From assembly GCF_016900115.1 (NCBI RefSeq), contig NZ_JACJJQ010000013.1:1-46623 (forward strand): a DNA stretch of 46,623 nucleotides. Direction: 5' to 3'. Source of the stretch: Limosilactobacillus alvi (GTDB lineage Bacteria > Bacillota > Bacilli > Lactobacillales > Lactobacillaceae). The notes below the pieces were generated by a model. The model saw only the letters and a program-made list of their open reading frames with translations, ran no database searches and was not told where the DNA came from. Position numbers and translations under genes: made by a program. Below are positions 7,525-15,254 of this stretch, piece by piece. The number at the start of each line of letters is the position of its first letter. The first letter of the stretch is position 1.

Positions 7525-8496
7525 ATGAAAATAAGAACAACGTTTTTAATCTTGGCCATGGTAGCAACCTTAGCAAATCCATTATCAGCGCAGGCAGCAC
7601 CTTTAAGTGAGGATATGGAACAACTAGCTAAAGCCATTGTTCAACAACAAAGAGCACCATTAACACCGGCAGAGCGGGCTGAAATGCCTCTTGATGTACA
7701 GGCTGATTTTGACCAGAAACTTTTTTTGCTAACTAATATTTATCAAGAAGCCTTTAAGCAGGGAGTTCAAGCCGGGTTAAAAAACCAGTGGCAACCTAAT
7801 TATAAAGATGAAGTTGCTTTAGCGGGATACCAGGCAGGCTTTAATCTCGGAAAGAACCTTCAAGAAAAAGATAAATCAGCTTCCGATCGGGTAATCAATG
7901 TTAAACCGAGTCAACCAGCTTCAAAAGATAAAGTCGTAATTCCGGTAAATGACGAACCAGAGGGAGTTGGAGATAGCATTCCAGAAATAACCCCTTCAGT
8001 TACAGAAGATGCTCAAGTGCAAACTGATAATACGGATTATTCTAATCAGGTTCCCACGCCTAGCCGGCAAGCCTTTATTGAAAAAATAGCACCGGTTGCT
8101 CAGGAGATTGCGGCAGCGCATGATTTATATCCATCCGTTTTGATTGCTCAGGCTGCTTTAGAAAGTGACTTTGGATCCAGTGACCTTGCTCGGCAACATC
8201 ATAATTATTTCGGGATTAAAGGTTTTTTCCAAAGTCAAGGGGTGAGCTTACCAACGGTAGAACATTTAAACGGTCGAGATATAAAGGTGATGGGGACTTT
8301 CCGTCATTATCCAAATGATATGGCTTCTTTAGAGGATTACGCTAGCGTCTTAAACCAGCCACTTTATGTAAATGTACACCGTAAATTCGCTTCAACTTAC
8401 CGCCAGGCAACCTATGCCTTAACGGGGAAGTATGCGACTGATCCCAACTATAACCGGAAGTTAAACGCGATTATTGAGGGTTATGGGCTTGTATGA
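7525..8496 (+). CDS. Secreted GH73 endo-beta-N-acetylglucosaminidase
   Basis: A secreted peptidoglycan hydrolase that should cut the glycan strands of the wall. A signal peptide is clear (basic start, hydrophobic core, cut near SAQA-A at residue 25). Residues 30-110 are helical and of unknown role, 115-170 look like a disordered acidic linker, and residues 175-323 form the glucosaminidase (FlgJ/LytG-like) domain with the catalytic Glu213 in QAALESDFGSS and the NYFGIKG motif. No LysM or SH3 wall-binding repeats are present, so wall targeting must rely on the N-terminal region. GGGGGAG precedes the ATG. The gene follows the L,D-transpeptidase, consistent with a wall-remodelling neighbourhood. 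Confidence 0.87.
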   Translation: MKIRTTFLILAMVATLANPLSAQAAPLSEDMEQLAKAIVQQQRAPLTPAERAEMPLDVQADFDQKLFLLTNIYQEAFKQGVQAGLKNQWQPNYKDEVALAGYQAGFNLGKNLQEKDKSASDRVINVKPSQPASKDKVVIPVNDEPEGVGDSIPEITPSVTEDAQVQTDNTDYSNQVPTPSRQAFIEKIAPVAQEIAAAHDLYPSVLIAQAALESDFGSSDLARQHHNYFGIKGFFQSQGVSLPTVEHLNGRDIKVMGTFRHYPNDMASLEDYASVLNQPLYVNVHRKFASTYRQATYALTGKYATDPNYNRKLNAIIEGYGLV

Positions 8497-8692
8497 CTAT
8501 GGCAAACGGACTGGTGAATCAGGCCGGAGCAAATCTAATAAAGCTCAGGTTAATCAACCTAGTACAAAATATCACCCAAACAAACCAGGCACCTCAGCTG
8601 TTGGACCGGTTAAAACTGACTGGACTCTTCCCATGGTTAGCGGTGCCGGTTCGGTCGGAATCCTTGAATTAATTCGACGAATGTGGCGGTAG
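8489..8692 (+). CDS. Small hypothetical protein overlapping the GH73 gene
   Basis: A reading frame of about 67 residues that overlaps the 3' end of the GH73 gene. I do not recognise it. It is rich in Lys, Ser, Gly and Asn and ends with a short hydrophobic-basic stretch (GILELIRRMWR). The TTG at 8489 has GAGGG (8476-8480) at 8 bases; an ATG in the same frame at 8483 is too close to it. Third codon positions (AAA, GCT, GTT, GGT) look like those of neighbouring genes. A rival frame starts with an ATGA overlap at 8493 and runs to 8672 (59 residues), with less typical codon use. Only one, or neither, may be translated. Confidence 0.35.
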   Translation: MYDYGKRTGESGRSKSNKAQVNQPSTKYHPNKPGTSAVGPVKTDWTLPMVSGAGSVGILELIRRMWR

Positions 8693-8737
8693 TTAGAGAG
8701 TTAGAAAGAAGCTTCTAAAAATTTATGTAGAATAAAT

Positions 8738-8820
8738 AATAGACGAGGTCGGGAAAAAAGTGTTTCTTCCTAGCCTCGTCTATTGGTTTACCAAGATCAG
8801 TTAAAAATCAGTGATCTTGG
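8738..8820. terminator. Two tandem hairpins between the convergent GH73 and dNK genes
   Basis: AATAGACGAGG (8738-8748) pairs with CCTCGTCTATT (8774-8784), and CCAAGATCA (8791-8799) pairs perfectly with TGATCTTGG (8812-8820). Neither is followed by a long T run. Their place between genes that meet end to end fits a two-way transcription stop. Confidence 0.6.
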
Positions 8821-8848
8821 TCTACTATGATTATCTTTATGAGTTGGG

Positions 8849-9481
8849 TTACCGAATTTTCTTCAACTTATCGTCGATCATTCCCAAAACGATCTCAACA
8901 TTCTTGGGATCATCTAAATTATATTGGTCAAGATCAATCTTCATCTTTGGACTAGCATCGTAATCCTGGTACCAATCTTTGTAAGCAGACCACATTTTAT
9001 AGTAGTAATCCTTTAGTTCAGGATTATTATCGATTTGTTCATAGTCACGGCCTCGCTTTTTGATCCGGTACAGGATGGTTTCAAAGGTGGTTTCAGAATA
9101 AACCATTAAGTCAGGTGCCTTTTTGGGAAGCCGAGTTAGTTCTTGCATCATGTTATCGAGTAATTGTAAGTAAACTTGGAGTTCAGTATCCGAAATATTG
9201 CCTTCCGCGTTGTTTTCCTTAGTAAACAACGCATCCTCATAGATTGAACGGTCCAAAACATTATTGTCGTTTGACAAAGCTTGCTTGATCATTGAAAAAC
9301 GTTTGTTAAGGAAGTAAATTTGTAACAGAAAACCGTACTGTTTTGGGTTCTTATAGTACAATGGAAGCACTGGGTTTTCACCCACTGGTTCAAAAAAGGC
9401 CTTAGTGTTTAAATGTTTAGCAATTTTGCCTGTTAAAGTAGTTTTACCGACACCAATCATTCCAGCTGTAATTATCACCAT
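8849..9481 (-). CDS. Deoxynucleoside kinase (deoxyadenosine/deoxyguanosine kinase type)
   Basis: Phosphorylates salvaged deoxynucleosides to 5'-monophosphates in the cytosol. The 210-residue protein has the P-loop GMIGVGKTT at residues 7-15, the DRSIYED motif that holds the general base and sugar-binding residues, and the arginine-rich lid RIKKRGRDYEQ. These place it in the dCK/dGK family; lactobacilli are known for paired dAK and dGK subunits, and here only one gene is present, so a second subunit is not encoded locally. Substrate choice cannot be read from sequence. GAGGGGC precedes the ATG. It complements pdp in the same window: both belong to nucleoside salvage. Confidence 0.88.
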   Translation of the reverse strand: MVIITAGMIGVGKTTLTGKIAKHLNTKAFFEPVGENPVLPLYYKNPKQYGFLLQIYFLNKRFSMIKQALSNDNNVLDRSIYEDALFTKENNAEGNISDTELQVYLQLLDNMMQELTRLPKKAPDLMVYSETTFETILYRIKKRGRDYEQIDNNPELKDYYYKMWSAYKDWYQDYDASPKMKIDLDQYNLDDPKNVEIVLGMIDDKLKKIR

Positions 9482-9577
9482 AATTGCCCCTCTTTAATTT
9501 TTTTTGCAACGTTAATAATCTTACTACAAACTAAAGATAGACAAAAGGATTGACTTTTGAATGAGAAAGGGTTTTGT

Positions 9578-10186
9578 ATGTTAAAAATGAATGAATCCGA
9601 GATCAGAGAAGCACTTTTGATTAGTCAACAACAAGGGACACTAGTCGAGGTCTATAACTTTGCGGACAACGATACTTTTAATGTGGGCTTTGTTTTAGCC
9701 ACTGACCAAACCTTCACCTTGATTTTAACTTTGGATTGGGATGCCAAATTAAACGGAATCACTGCCATCCGCTTGAGTAGTATTCATGCTGTGCGCAGTC
9801 AAACTGATTATTTAACGACAGTCTCCTTTAAGAGTCAGGTAGCCCAAGAACACGATTATTTTGATTTGTGGGGTCTCCAAGCTTACCTAGCTAACCAAGA
9901 TTATCAAAACCACCCCATTTTACTAACGTTAGTTAAAGATGCCTATGATCACCATTTACCGGTTGTGATTGGAACTAATAAGTATAAGGGACGGGATGAC
10001 TTTGAAGGTGTGATTGCAGATTTTGAGGGAATCAAGATTAACTTGCATTACTATAATGAGCACGACCTTTCTTCTTTGTGGGAGTACGAAATTCTCTTAG
10101 CCAAGATTGATTATTTGCGGATGCGGGGTAGTCAAGCGGCCACGACAGCCAAGGTTTTTCAGGACGTTTTCCATCAGACTGTCTAA
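9578..10186 (+). CDS. Unrecognised protein with two similar halves
   Basis: A 202-residue soluble protein that I cannot assign to a named family. The two halves look alike: residues about 15-65 and 125-180 each show a pattern G-x-x-V, then D-x-F-x-x-G-[FV]-[VI], a strand with alternating hydrophobics, and a closing I-x-x-[IL]-R-type strand. This resembles a pair of small beta-barrels of SH3 or Sm type, but that is inference only. No signal peptide, membrane segment or catalytic motif is visible. The ATG at 9578 is chosen because AGAAAGGG is 6 bases away; a TTG at 9557 lies upstream of that site. It sits just before a LacI-type regulator. Confidence 0.7.
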   Translation: MLKMNESEIREALLISQQQGTLVEVYNFADNDTFNVGFVLATDQTFTLILTLDWDAKLNGITAIRLSSIHAVRSQTDYLTTVSFKSQVAQEHDYFDLWGLQAYLANQDYQNHPILLTLVKDAYDHHLPVVIGTNKYKGRDDFEGVIADFEGIKINLHYYNEHDLSSLWEYEILLAKIDYLRMRGSQAATTAKVFQDVFHQTV

Positions 10187-10208
10187 CTAGCCTTTTATTG
10201 CAAAATAA

Positions 10209-10223
10209 GGTAAAATGTTTACC
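10209..10223. promoter_or_regulatory. Perfect palindrome upstream of the LacI-type gene
   Basis: GGTAAA-ATG-TTTACC is a perfect 6-bp inverted repeat with a 3-base centre. It lies 23 bases before the regulator start and covers a TAAAAT -10-like box. Palindromes of this size are typical LacI-family operators, so autoregulation is a reasonable inference. Confidence 0.4.
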
Positions 10224-10246
10224 AAATTAGCCAGGAGGACGCGACA

Positions 10247-11266
10247 ATGGCAAAAAAAGTGACAATTAAAGATTTAGCCAAGGCAGCTGGTGTTTCAGTT
10301 ACTACGGTTTCCCAAATTCTCAATGGTAAGGGGGCCCGTTTTAGTGAAGAAACTCGCGATCGGGTTCACCGGCTAAAAGCAGAATTAAATTATGTTCCAG
10401 ATTTTAATGCTCGAAATTTAATCTTACATTCATCTAAGACAATTGGGGTTCTTGTTCCCAATATTGGTAATCCTTTCTTCTCTTCCTTTACTCGGGGAAT
10501 TCAAGAAGTATGTCGGGAAAAAGAGTACATGCCTCTGGTGTTCAGTGCCAATCACGAAGTTGAACTTGAACGGTACTATCTAAGCCGGTTAGTAGAACGG
10601 TCGGTTGATGGGTTAATCATTGCTTCATCAACTATTACTAACGAAACGATCGATGAAATTCTAAAGCCAAACGGGATCCCCTACCTTTTGTTTGATCAAA
10701 ACCAAGCCCATGGTCAAGGTGATCGAGTTGCTGTGGATGATTATCAAGGGGGAAAATTAGCAGCGGAACACCTCCTAAAATTGGGGCATAAGAAGCTAGT
10801 GATGTACTTACCGGAACAGCCAACTGAAAACGTACTTAATCGGTTAGCGGGCTTTAAGAATGCCTTAAATACAGCGGGGGTGGCTTTTGATGAAACTAAT
10901 ATTGTAAAAACGGAATTTACTAAGCAGGGGGGCTATAAAAATACCGTAGCCGTCTTGGCAAAGCAACCAACGGCGGTTTTTTGTGCTAACGATGAATTAG
11001 CCATCGGCCTTTACCGTGGTCTAACCGAACGTAATATTGTAGTACCACGTCAGATTTCAATTATTGGTTTTGATGACATTGACTTAGATGAATACGTTAC
11101 TCCAGCTTTAACGACGATCCACCAGCCAATTCAACAATTAGGGAATGAAGCGGCAAAGCTGATTTTTAAACGTTTAAGTGATAAAGAAGGTAAGTTAAGC
11201 CAACAATTAGTCAAAATGCCGGTTAACTTGATTGAACGGGCAAGTACTGCCCAGGTTGAAGGTTAA
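10247..11266 (+). CDS. LacI-family transcriptional regulator
   Basis: A DNA-binding repressor of 339 residues, the standard LacI/GalR length. The helix-turn-helix is at residues 5-25 (IKDLAKAAGVSVTTVSQILNG), a hinge region follows, and residues 60-330 form the periplasmic-binding-protein-like effector domain beginning TIGVLVPNIGNPFF. The effector is unknown: no sugar operon lies beside it. The downstream CPBP protease gene starts two bases after its stop, so the pair is probably co-transcribed. It resembles ribose-type repressors of lactobacilli, but without rbs genes here I do not name it. The palindrome at 10209-10223 may be its own operator. Confidence 0.88.
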   Translation: MAKKVTIKDLAKAAGVSVTTVSQILNGKGARFSEETRDRVHRLKAELNYVPDFNARNLILHSSKTIGVLVPNIGNPFFSSFTRGIQEVCREKEYMPLVFSANHEVELERYYLSRLVERSVDGLIIASSTITNETIDEILKPNGIPYLLFDQNQAHGQGDRVAVDDYQGGKLAAEHLLKLGHKKLVMYLPEQPTENVLNRLAGFKNALNTAGVAFDETNIVKTEFTKQGGYKNTVAVLAKQPTAVFCANDELAIGLYRGLTERNIVVPRQISIIGFDDIDLDEYVTPALTTIHQPIQQLGNEAAKLIFKRLSDKEGKLSQQLVKMPVNLIERASTAQVEG

Positions 11267-11267
11267 A

Positions 11268-11948
11268 ATGAGCAAAAGAAACTTAAAACAGCAACCCCTT
11301 TGGGTACGGGTGGTAATCATGATCTTTTTTGCCTTGGCTATTCAATTACCACCGATTTTCCTAATTTATGCTCGTAAAGAAAATAAGTTAAGTTGGATTG
11401 GGGCCTATTTCGTGAGCTTTTTAGTTCTTTTGGGCTTGGCGCTCTGGGTGAGCCAACAACTTGGTAAGAGCTCAAAGCCGATGATGACAAGGCAGATGAA
11501 AATTGATTGGGTTTTGGGTGGCTGGTTAGCCGTCTTTTGTGCCCAATTCTTTTTTGGTACTCTAAACCAGTTGATTTATCATCAAACCCAAACAGCCAAT
11601 AATCAGATTATTATTAAATTGATGAGCCATCAATCAGCAATTATGTATGCGATGGCATTTGGTGCCGTCGTGCTTAGTCCAATTACCGAAGAATTAATTT
11701 TTCGACGAATTTTCATTGATATGTTTTTTGACTCATCGATGCTTTGGTGGCCGACTTTAATCTCAGGATTAATTTTCTCAGCTGAGCATGCAAGTACCAA
11801 TCCCCTTAGTTTTTTGATTTATTTTGCGATGGGGGTAATTTTAGCCTTTGTTTACCAAAAAACACGGCGGCTTTCTTGCTCGGTTATGATTCATGGGTTG
11901 AATAATTTGTTAGCAATGAGTGCAATACTGTTAAATCTTGGAATTTAA
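11268..11948 (+). CDS. CPBP-family intramembrane metalloprotease
   Basis: A multi-pass membrane protein of about 226 residues from the Abi/CAAX-type (CPBP) family, which includes prenyl-protein proteases and bacteriocin self-immunity proteins. The family motifs are present: EE-x3-R (PITEELIFRR), FSAEH and the last HGLNN, on three successive membrane helices. Target unknown. The ATG at 11268, two bases after the LacI stop, has GAAGG close upstream; a TTG at 11232 inside the lacI gene lacks a ribosome binding site. The folate operon begins 18 bases downstream, so this gene may be read through into folB. No bacteriocin genes are seen nearby. Confidence 0.85.
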   Translation: MSKRNLKQQPLWVRVVIMIFFALAIQLPPIFLIYARKENKLSWIGAYFVSFLVLLGLALWVSQQLGKSSKPMMTRQMKIDWVLGGWLAVFCAQFFFGTLNQLIYHQTQTANNQIIIKLMSHQSAIMYAMAFGAVVLSPITEELIFRRIFIDMFFDSSMLWWPTLISGLIFSAEHASTNPLSFLIYFAMGVILAFVYQKTRRLSCSVMIHGLNNLLAMSAILLNLGI

Positions 11949-11966
11949 GTGGAGGATTAAGAAAGA

Positions 11967-12329
11967 ATGGGTTGGATTAGAATTAAGAATATGGTTTTCC
12001 ATACCTTTAATGGAGTACTATCAGAAGAAAAAAAGTTGGGGCAACGTTTAGAAGTGGATGTTGAATTAAATTTCCCAATTGAAAAGCAAGTTTTGCATGA
12101 TGATTTAAATGAAACCGTCAATTATGCGGCTGTTTATCAAGCTGTGGAAGCATTTATCCAAACTCACAACTATAATTTAATTGAAAGTTTAGCAAACCGA
12201 GTTGCAGACACTGTTTTAGCAAAATATTCCCAAATTCAAACTATCAAAGTCCGGATACGGAAATATGCGGTACCAATCAATGGAATCTTTGATCATGTTG
12301 AAATCGAGGTTGAAAAACAAAATGCTTAA
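11967..12329 (+). CDS. folB: Dihydroneopterin aldolase
   Basis: Converts 7,8-dihydroneopterin to 6-hydroxymethyl-7,8-dihydropterin and glycolaldehyde in folate synthesis. The 120-residue protein has the family features: GVLSEEKKLGQ with its substrate glutamate near residue 21, the central NETVNYAAVYQAV stretch, the ESLANRVAD helix with Glu near residue 73, and a conserved lysine in IRKYAVPINGIFDHVEIEV. GGAGGA lies upstream of the ATG. It opens the six-gene folate operon and its last 8 bases overlap folK. Confidence 0.93.
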   Translation: MGWIRIKNMVFHTFNGVLSEEKKLGQRLEVDVELNFPIEKQVLHDDLNETVNYAAVYQAVEAFIQTHNYNLIESLANRVADTVLAKYSQIQTIKVRIRKYAVPINGIFDHVEIEVEKQNA

Positions 12330-12831
12330 TCAGGTCTACCTTAGTCTGGGAAGCAATATTGGTGACCGGATGCAACATCTTCAACGAGCGGTGGAGATGT
12401 TACAATTACGGCCAGAAAATCAACTGCTCGCAATATCGCCGGTTTTTGAAACGGAACCGGTCGGTGGGGTACAGCAACGTTCTTTTTATAATATTGCTTT
12501 GAAGTTAACAACCTCCTTGAATGCTGCTGATCTATTGAAGTATTTACATGTAATTGAACGATCGCTCCGGCGGCAACGGTTAATTCACTGGGGCCCTCGG
12601 ACAATTGACCTTGATATTCTCTATTTTAATAATGAAGAATATCGAAGTGCGACTTTAAAGATTCCCCACCCCGAGATTAAGAATCGCCGCTTTGTTATAG
12701 AACCGCTTTTAACAATTGTTACAGAAGATGATTTCCACCAAAGACTTACTGACTTGTTAGCTACAACGCCGGACCACAATTGGTTAAAGATAATTCGAGA
12801 AAAAGAGGATGTTAACCCATGGATCAGATGA
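12322..12831 (+). CDS. folK: 6-hydroxymethyl-7,8-dihydropterin pyrophosphokinase (HPPK)
   Basis: Transfers pyrophosphate from ATP to hydroxymethyl-dihydropterin, making the substrate of FolP. The 169-residue protein begins with VYLSLGSNIGDR and carries the HPPK signature WGPRTIDLDILYF with the metal-binding Asp pair near residue 95, followed by the conserved IPHPEIKNRRFVIEPL. The start at 12322 is set by homology of the first strand and by the 8-base overlap with folB; a longer in-frame extension into folB is unlikely. Its end overlaps folE by 13 bases. Confidence 0.94.
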   Translation: MLNQVYLSLGSNIGDRMQHLQRAVEMLQLRPENQLLAISPVFETEPVGGVQQRSFYNIALKLTTSLNAADLLKYLHVIERSLRRQRLIHWGPRTIDLDILYFNNEEYRSATLKIPHPEIKNRRFVIEPLLTIVTEDDFHQRLTDLLATTPDHNWLKIIREKEDVNPWIR

Positions 12832-13397
12832 GAATTGAGAAAGCAGTACATGAATTGTTACTTGCGATTGGTGAAGATCCCAATCGTGAAGGCTTACAAG
12901 AAACACCCCAGCGGGTGGCCAAGATGTATGCTGAGGTATTTAATTCTATAGGAAAGAAACCCGAAGAGGTGGCAACATATAAGACTTTTTCAGTAAATGA
13001 TCAACCGGAAATGGTTTTAGTTCAAGCAATTCCTTTTTATTCAATGTGTGAGCACCACTTACTCCCCTTCTTTGGGACAGTTAATGTTGCTTATGTTCCA
13101 AAAAACGGTAAGGTAATCGGTTTAAGTAAGATTCCGCGATTAGTTGATTTTGTGACTAAGAAACCGGGGATGCAAGAACGGGTCACAACGGAGCTAGTGG
13201 CTGAATTAACACGGATTCTAGCTCCAGCCGGAGTAGCAGTTACGGTTGCTGCTCGACACCTATGTATGGAAATGCGGGGTGTCCAAAAGACGGGGCAATT
13301 TACGTATACGGATCGGTTTACTGGGGTTTTTAAGACTGACCTTACTTTACGGCAAGAATTTTTACATCAATCACGAGGCCAAAATGGCAAATTATGA
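12819..13397 (+). CDS. folE: GTP cyclohydrolase I
   Basis: Converts GTP to 7,8-dihydroneopterin triphosphate and formate, the first step of the pathway, although it is third in the operon. The 192-residue protein shows the zinc ligands Cys77 and His80 in YSMCEHHLLPF and Cys149 in RHLCMEMRG, and the KTG motif after it. This is the zinc-dependent IA type. ATG 12819 has GAGG about 10 bases upstream; a second in-frame ATG at 12828 overlaps the folK stop as ATGA and is a possible alternative. Its end overlaps folC by 14 bases. Confidence 0.95.
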   Translation: MDQMRIEKAVHELLLAIGEDPNREGLQETPQRVAKMYAEVFNSIGKKPEEVATYKTFSVNDQPEMVLVQAIPFYSMCEHHLLPFFGTVNVAYVPKNGKVIGLSKIPRLVDFVTKKPGMQERVTTELVAELTRILAPAGVAVTVAARHLCMEMRGVQKTGQFTYTDRFTGVFKTDLTLRQEFLHQSRGQNGKL

Positions 13398-14664
13398 AGC
13401 AATCATTAACCAATTTTCACCATTAATGAAGGCTGGTGAAAATGATCGGGTTGGCCTTTTACGGCGGATCTTAGTCGTTCTTGGTAACCCAGATCGGCAA
13501 TACAAAATCATCCACATAGCGGGAACTAATGGAAAAGGTTCAACTGGGCAGATTATTACTCAGGCTTTAATGACTAAGGGATATAAAGTTGGTCATTTTG
13601 CTAGTCCTGCAATGCTTGATGATCGAGAACAAGTCCAAATTAATAATCGGTGGGTAACCAAAAGAGCATTTGTTAAAGCGTATGAAACTATTTGTCAAAA
13701 ACTACCAGCTGAGATCATTTCAACTGATTTAACCGTCTTTGAATGGTGGACGCTCATTGCTTTACAAGTTTTTGCTGACGAAAAGGTTGATTGGGCAGTG
13801 ATTGAAGTTGGCTTAGGAGGGGAAAATGATGCCACTAATGCAATTTCTGCTCCTCAACTGGCCGTCATTACCCACCTCGCCTTAGACCATACTCGGATTT
13901 TAGGATCAACCTTAACGGCAATTGCCAAAGCCAAAGCGGGGATCTTTAAGACCGGTAGTCAAGCTGCAATTATTGCTCCCGGTCAAGTTCCTGAAGCTTT
14001 AGCTGTCTTGAAACAACGGGCAGGAGAAGTTCAGCTACCGCTAATTTCGGCAACTACCTTTCCAGCTGAGTGGGTTGCAAAAGATCGGGTTAAGGTTAAA
14101 TTTAAAGGACAAACGGTTATTAGCAATTTTGGCTTATTGGGAGAGTACCAACTGGCTAACCTAAAAACGGCATTGGCAGCATTAACAGTACTATCGATTA
14201 GCTGGACTGCTACTGAGATTGAAAATTTTTTGAGTCAAGTTAACCTTCCAGGTCGTTTTCAGCTAATTAACCAGCAACCGATTGAAATTATTGATGGCGC
14301 ACACAATCCGGATGGTGCTAAACATCTAATTACAGCTTTAAGAAGTCAATTTCCTAACCGAAAGTTTACTTTTATTTTGGGCTTCTTAGCTGATAAAAAT
14401 GTTAGTCAAATGGTCAAAGATTACCAAAAATGTGGGACGGCTTTTTACTTAGTTACGCCTGATAATCCAAAGCGAGCGTTAGAAGCTGATGCGCTCCGCC
14501 AAGTTCTCCCACGGGGAATTGTATGTCAAGATGTTAGGGTGGCTCTAAAAACAGCTGAACAAGTAGCAGACGAACAAACAATCATTGTTGTTACGGGATC
14601 ATTTTATTTAATTAAAGATATTTTAAAATTTAAGAGGTTAAGCAAATGCAACTCGAATTTGTAA
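13384..14664 (+). CDS. folC: Folylpolyglutamate synthase / dihydrofolate synthase
   Basis: ATP-dependent ligase that adds glutamate to dihydropteroate and/or extends the glutamate tail of folates. The Mur-ligase-like 426-residue protein has the P-loop AGTNGKGS at residues 46-53, the SPAMLDDREQVQIN loop that replaces the usual SPHL-x-ERI stretch, the EVGLGGENDATN segment, and the DGAHNPDG motif that joins the domains. The ATG at 13384 is preceded by GAGG (6 bases) within the end of folE. In the operon it sits between folE and a HAM1-like gene. Which of the two ligase activities it has cannot be decided from sequence. Confidence 0.92.
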   Translation: MANYEAIINQFSPLMKAGENDRVGLLRRILVVLGNPDRQYKIIHIAGTNGKGSTGQIITQALMTKGYKVGHFASPAMLDDREQVQINNRWVTKRAFVKAYETICQKLPAEIISTDLTVFEWWTLIALQVFADEKVDWAVIEVGLGGENDATNAISAPQLAVITHLALDHTRILGSTLTAIAKAKAGIFKTGSQAAIIAPGQVPEALAVLKQRAGEVQLPLISATTFPAEWVAKDRVKVKFKGQTVISNFGLLGEYQLANLKTALAALTVLSISWTATEIENFLSQVNLPGRFQLINQQPIEIIDGAHNPDGAKHLITALRSQFPNRKFTFILGFLADKNVSQMVKDYQKCGTAFYLVTPDNPKRALEADALRQVLPRGIVCQDVRVALKTAEQVADEQTIIVVTGSFYLIKDILKFKRLSKCNSNL

Positions 14665-15254
14665 TTGCAACTAATAATGACTTTAAAATTAGTGAGCTAA
14701 CCCGAGAACTAAAATTTTTCGGTGCCCAGGGGCTTTCCTATGTTGAAGTTCTTGGAAAACAGTTAACTTTTCCACCGGAAGGAACAACCAGTTATCAAGC
14801 AAATGCAAGTAAAAAAGCTGAATTTATTAGTCAATTCTTACCGGATCGCTTAGTGATTGCGGATGATTCGGGAATCGAACTCGCAGGCCACCCAGATGAA
14901 CTAGGGGTACAAACGGCTCGGCAGTTAAAAGCCAAGTACGGCACTCAAGCTGTCAATCAAGCCTTAATTAACCGGGCGGTCGAGCCGAGTCGCGGTTTTA
15001 AAATGCAAACGGTAATTGCACTTGCTCGAAATGGTTACACCCTCGCTACTTATCAAGGAGTTTTAGTGGGACGGATTGCCAAACATATCTCTCCGGTTGG
15101 ACATGGCCTTGACCAAATCCTGATTCCAGCTGGGTTAGACCAAGTCTTAGGGAGCTTACCAACACCTGAATTCGTCAAGTTTGATCATCGAAGTAAAGCC
15201 GTTGCGGCGTTAATGAAAGGAGTACAAAATGTACTTAAAAAAATGGAATTTTAA
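14646..15254 (+). CDS. HAM1/RdgB-like nucleoside-triphosphate pyrophosphatase in the folate operon
   Basis: A 202-residue protein of the ITPase-like (HAM1/RdgB) fold, which hydrolyses nucleoside triphosphates to monophosphate and pyrophosphate. Family motifs are present but worn: IATNNDFKISEL at the start (usual A-T-x-N-x-x-K), ADDSGIEL near residue 75, and FDHRSKA near the end. The base-stacking motif usually GFGYDP is GHGLDQ here. Such a gene is a known member of lactobacillus folate clusters, where a missing dihydroneopterin-triphosphate pyrophosphatase is needed between FolE and FolB; I infer that it may do this step. It overlaps folC by 19 bases and folP by 26 bases. Confidence 0.8.
   Translation: MQLEFVIATNNDFKISELTRELKFFGAQGLSYVEVLGKQLTFPPEGTTSYQANASKKAEFISQFLPDRLVIADDSGIELAGHPDELGVQTARQLKAKYGTQAVNQALINRAVEPSRGFKMQTVIALARNGYTLATYQGVLVGRIAKHISPVGHGLDQILIPAGLDQVLGSLPTPEFVKFDHRSKAVAALMKGVQNVLKKMEF

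Noticed and set aside
11949-11966. Folate riboswitch before folB
   Set aside because: Only 18 bases separate folB from the gene before it; there is no room for a leader.
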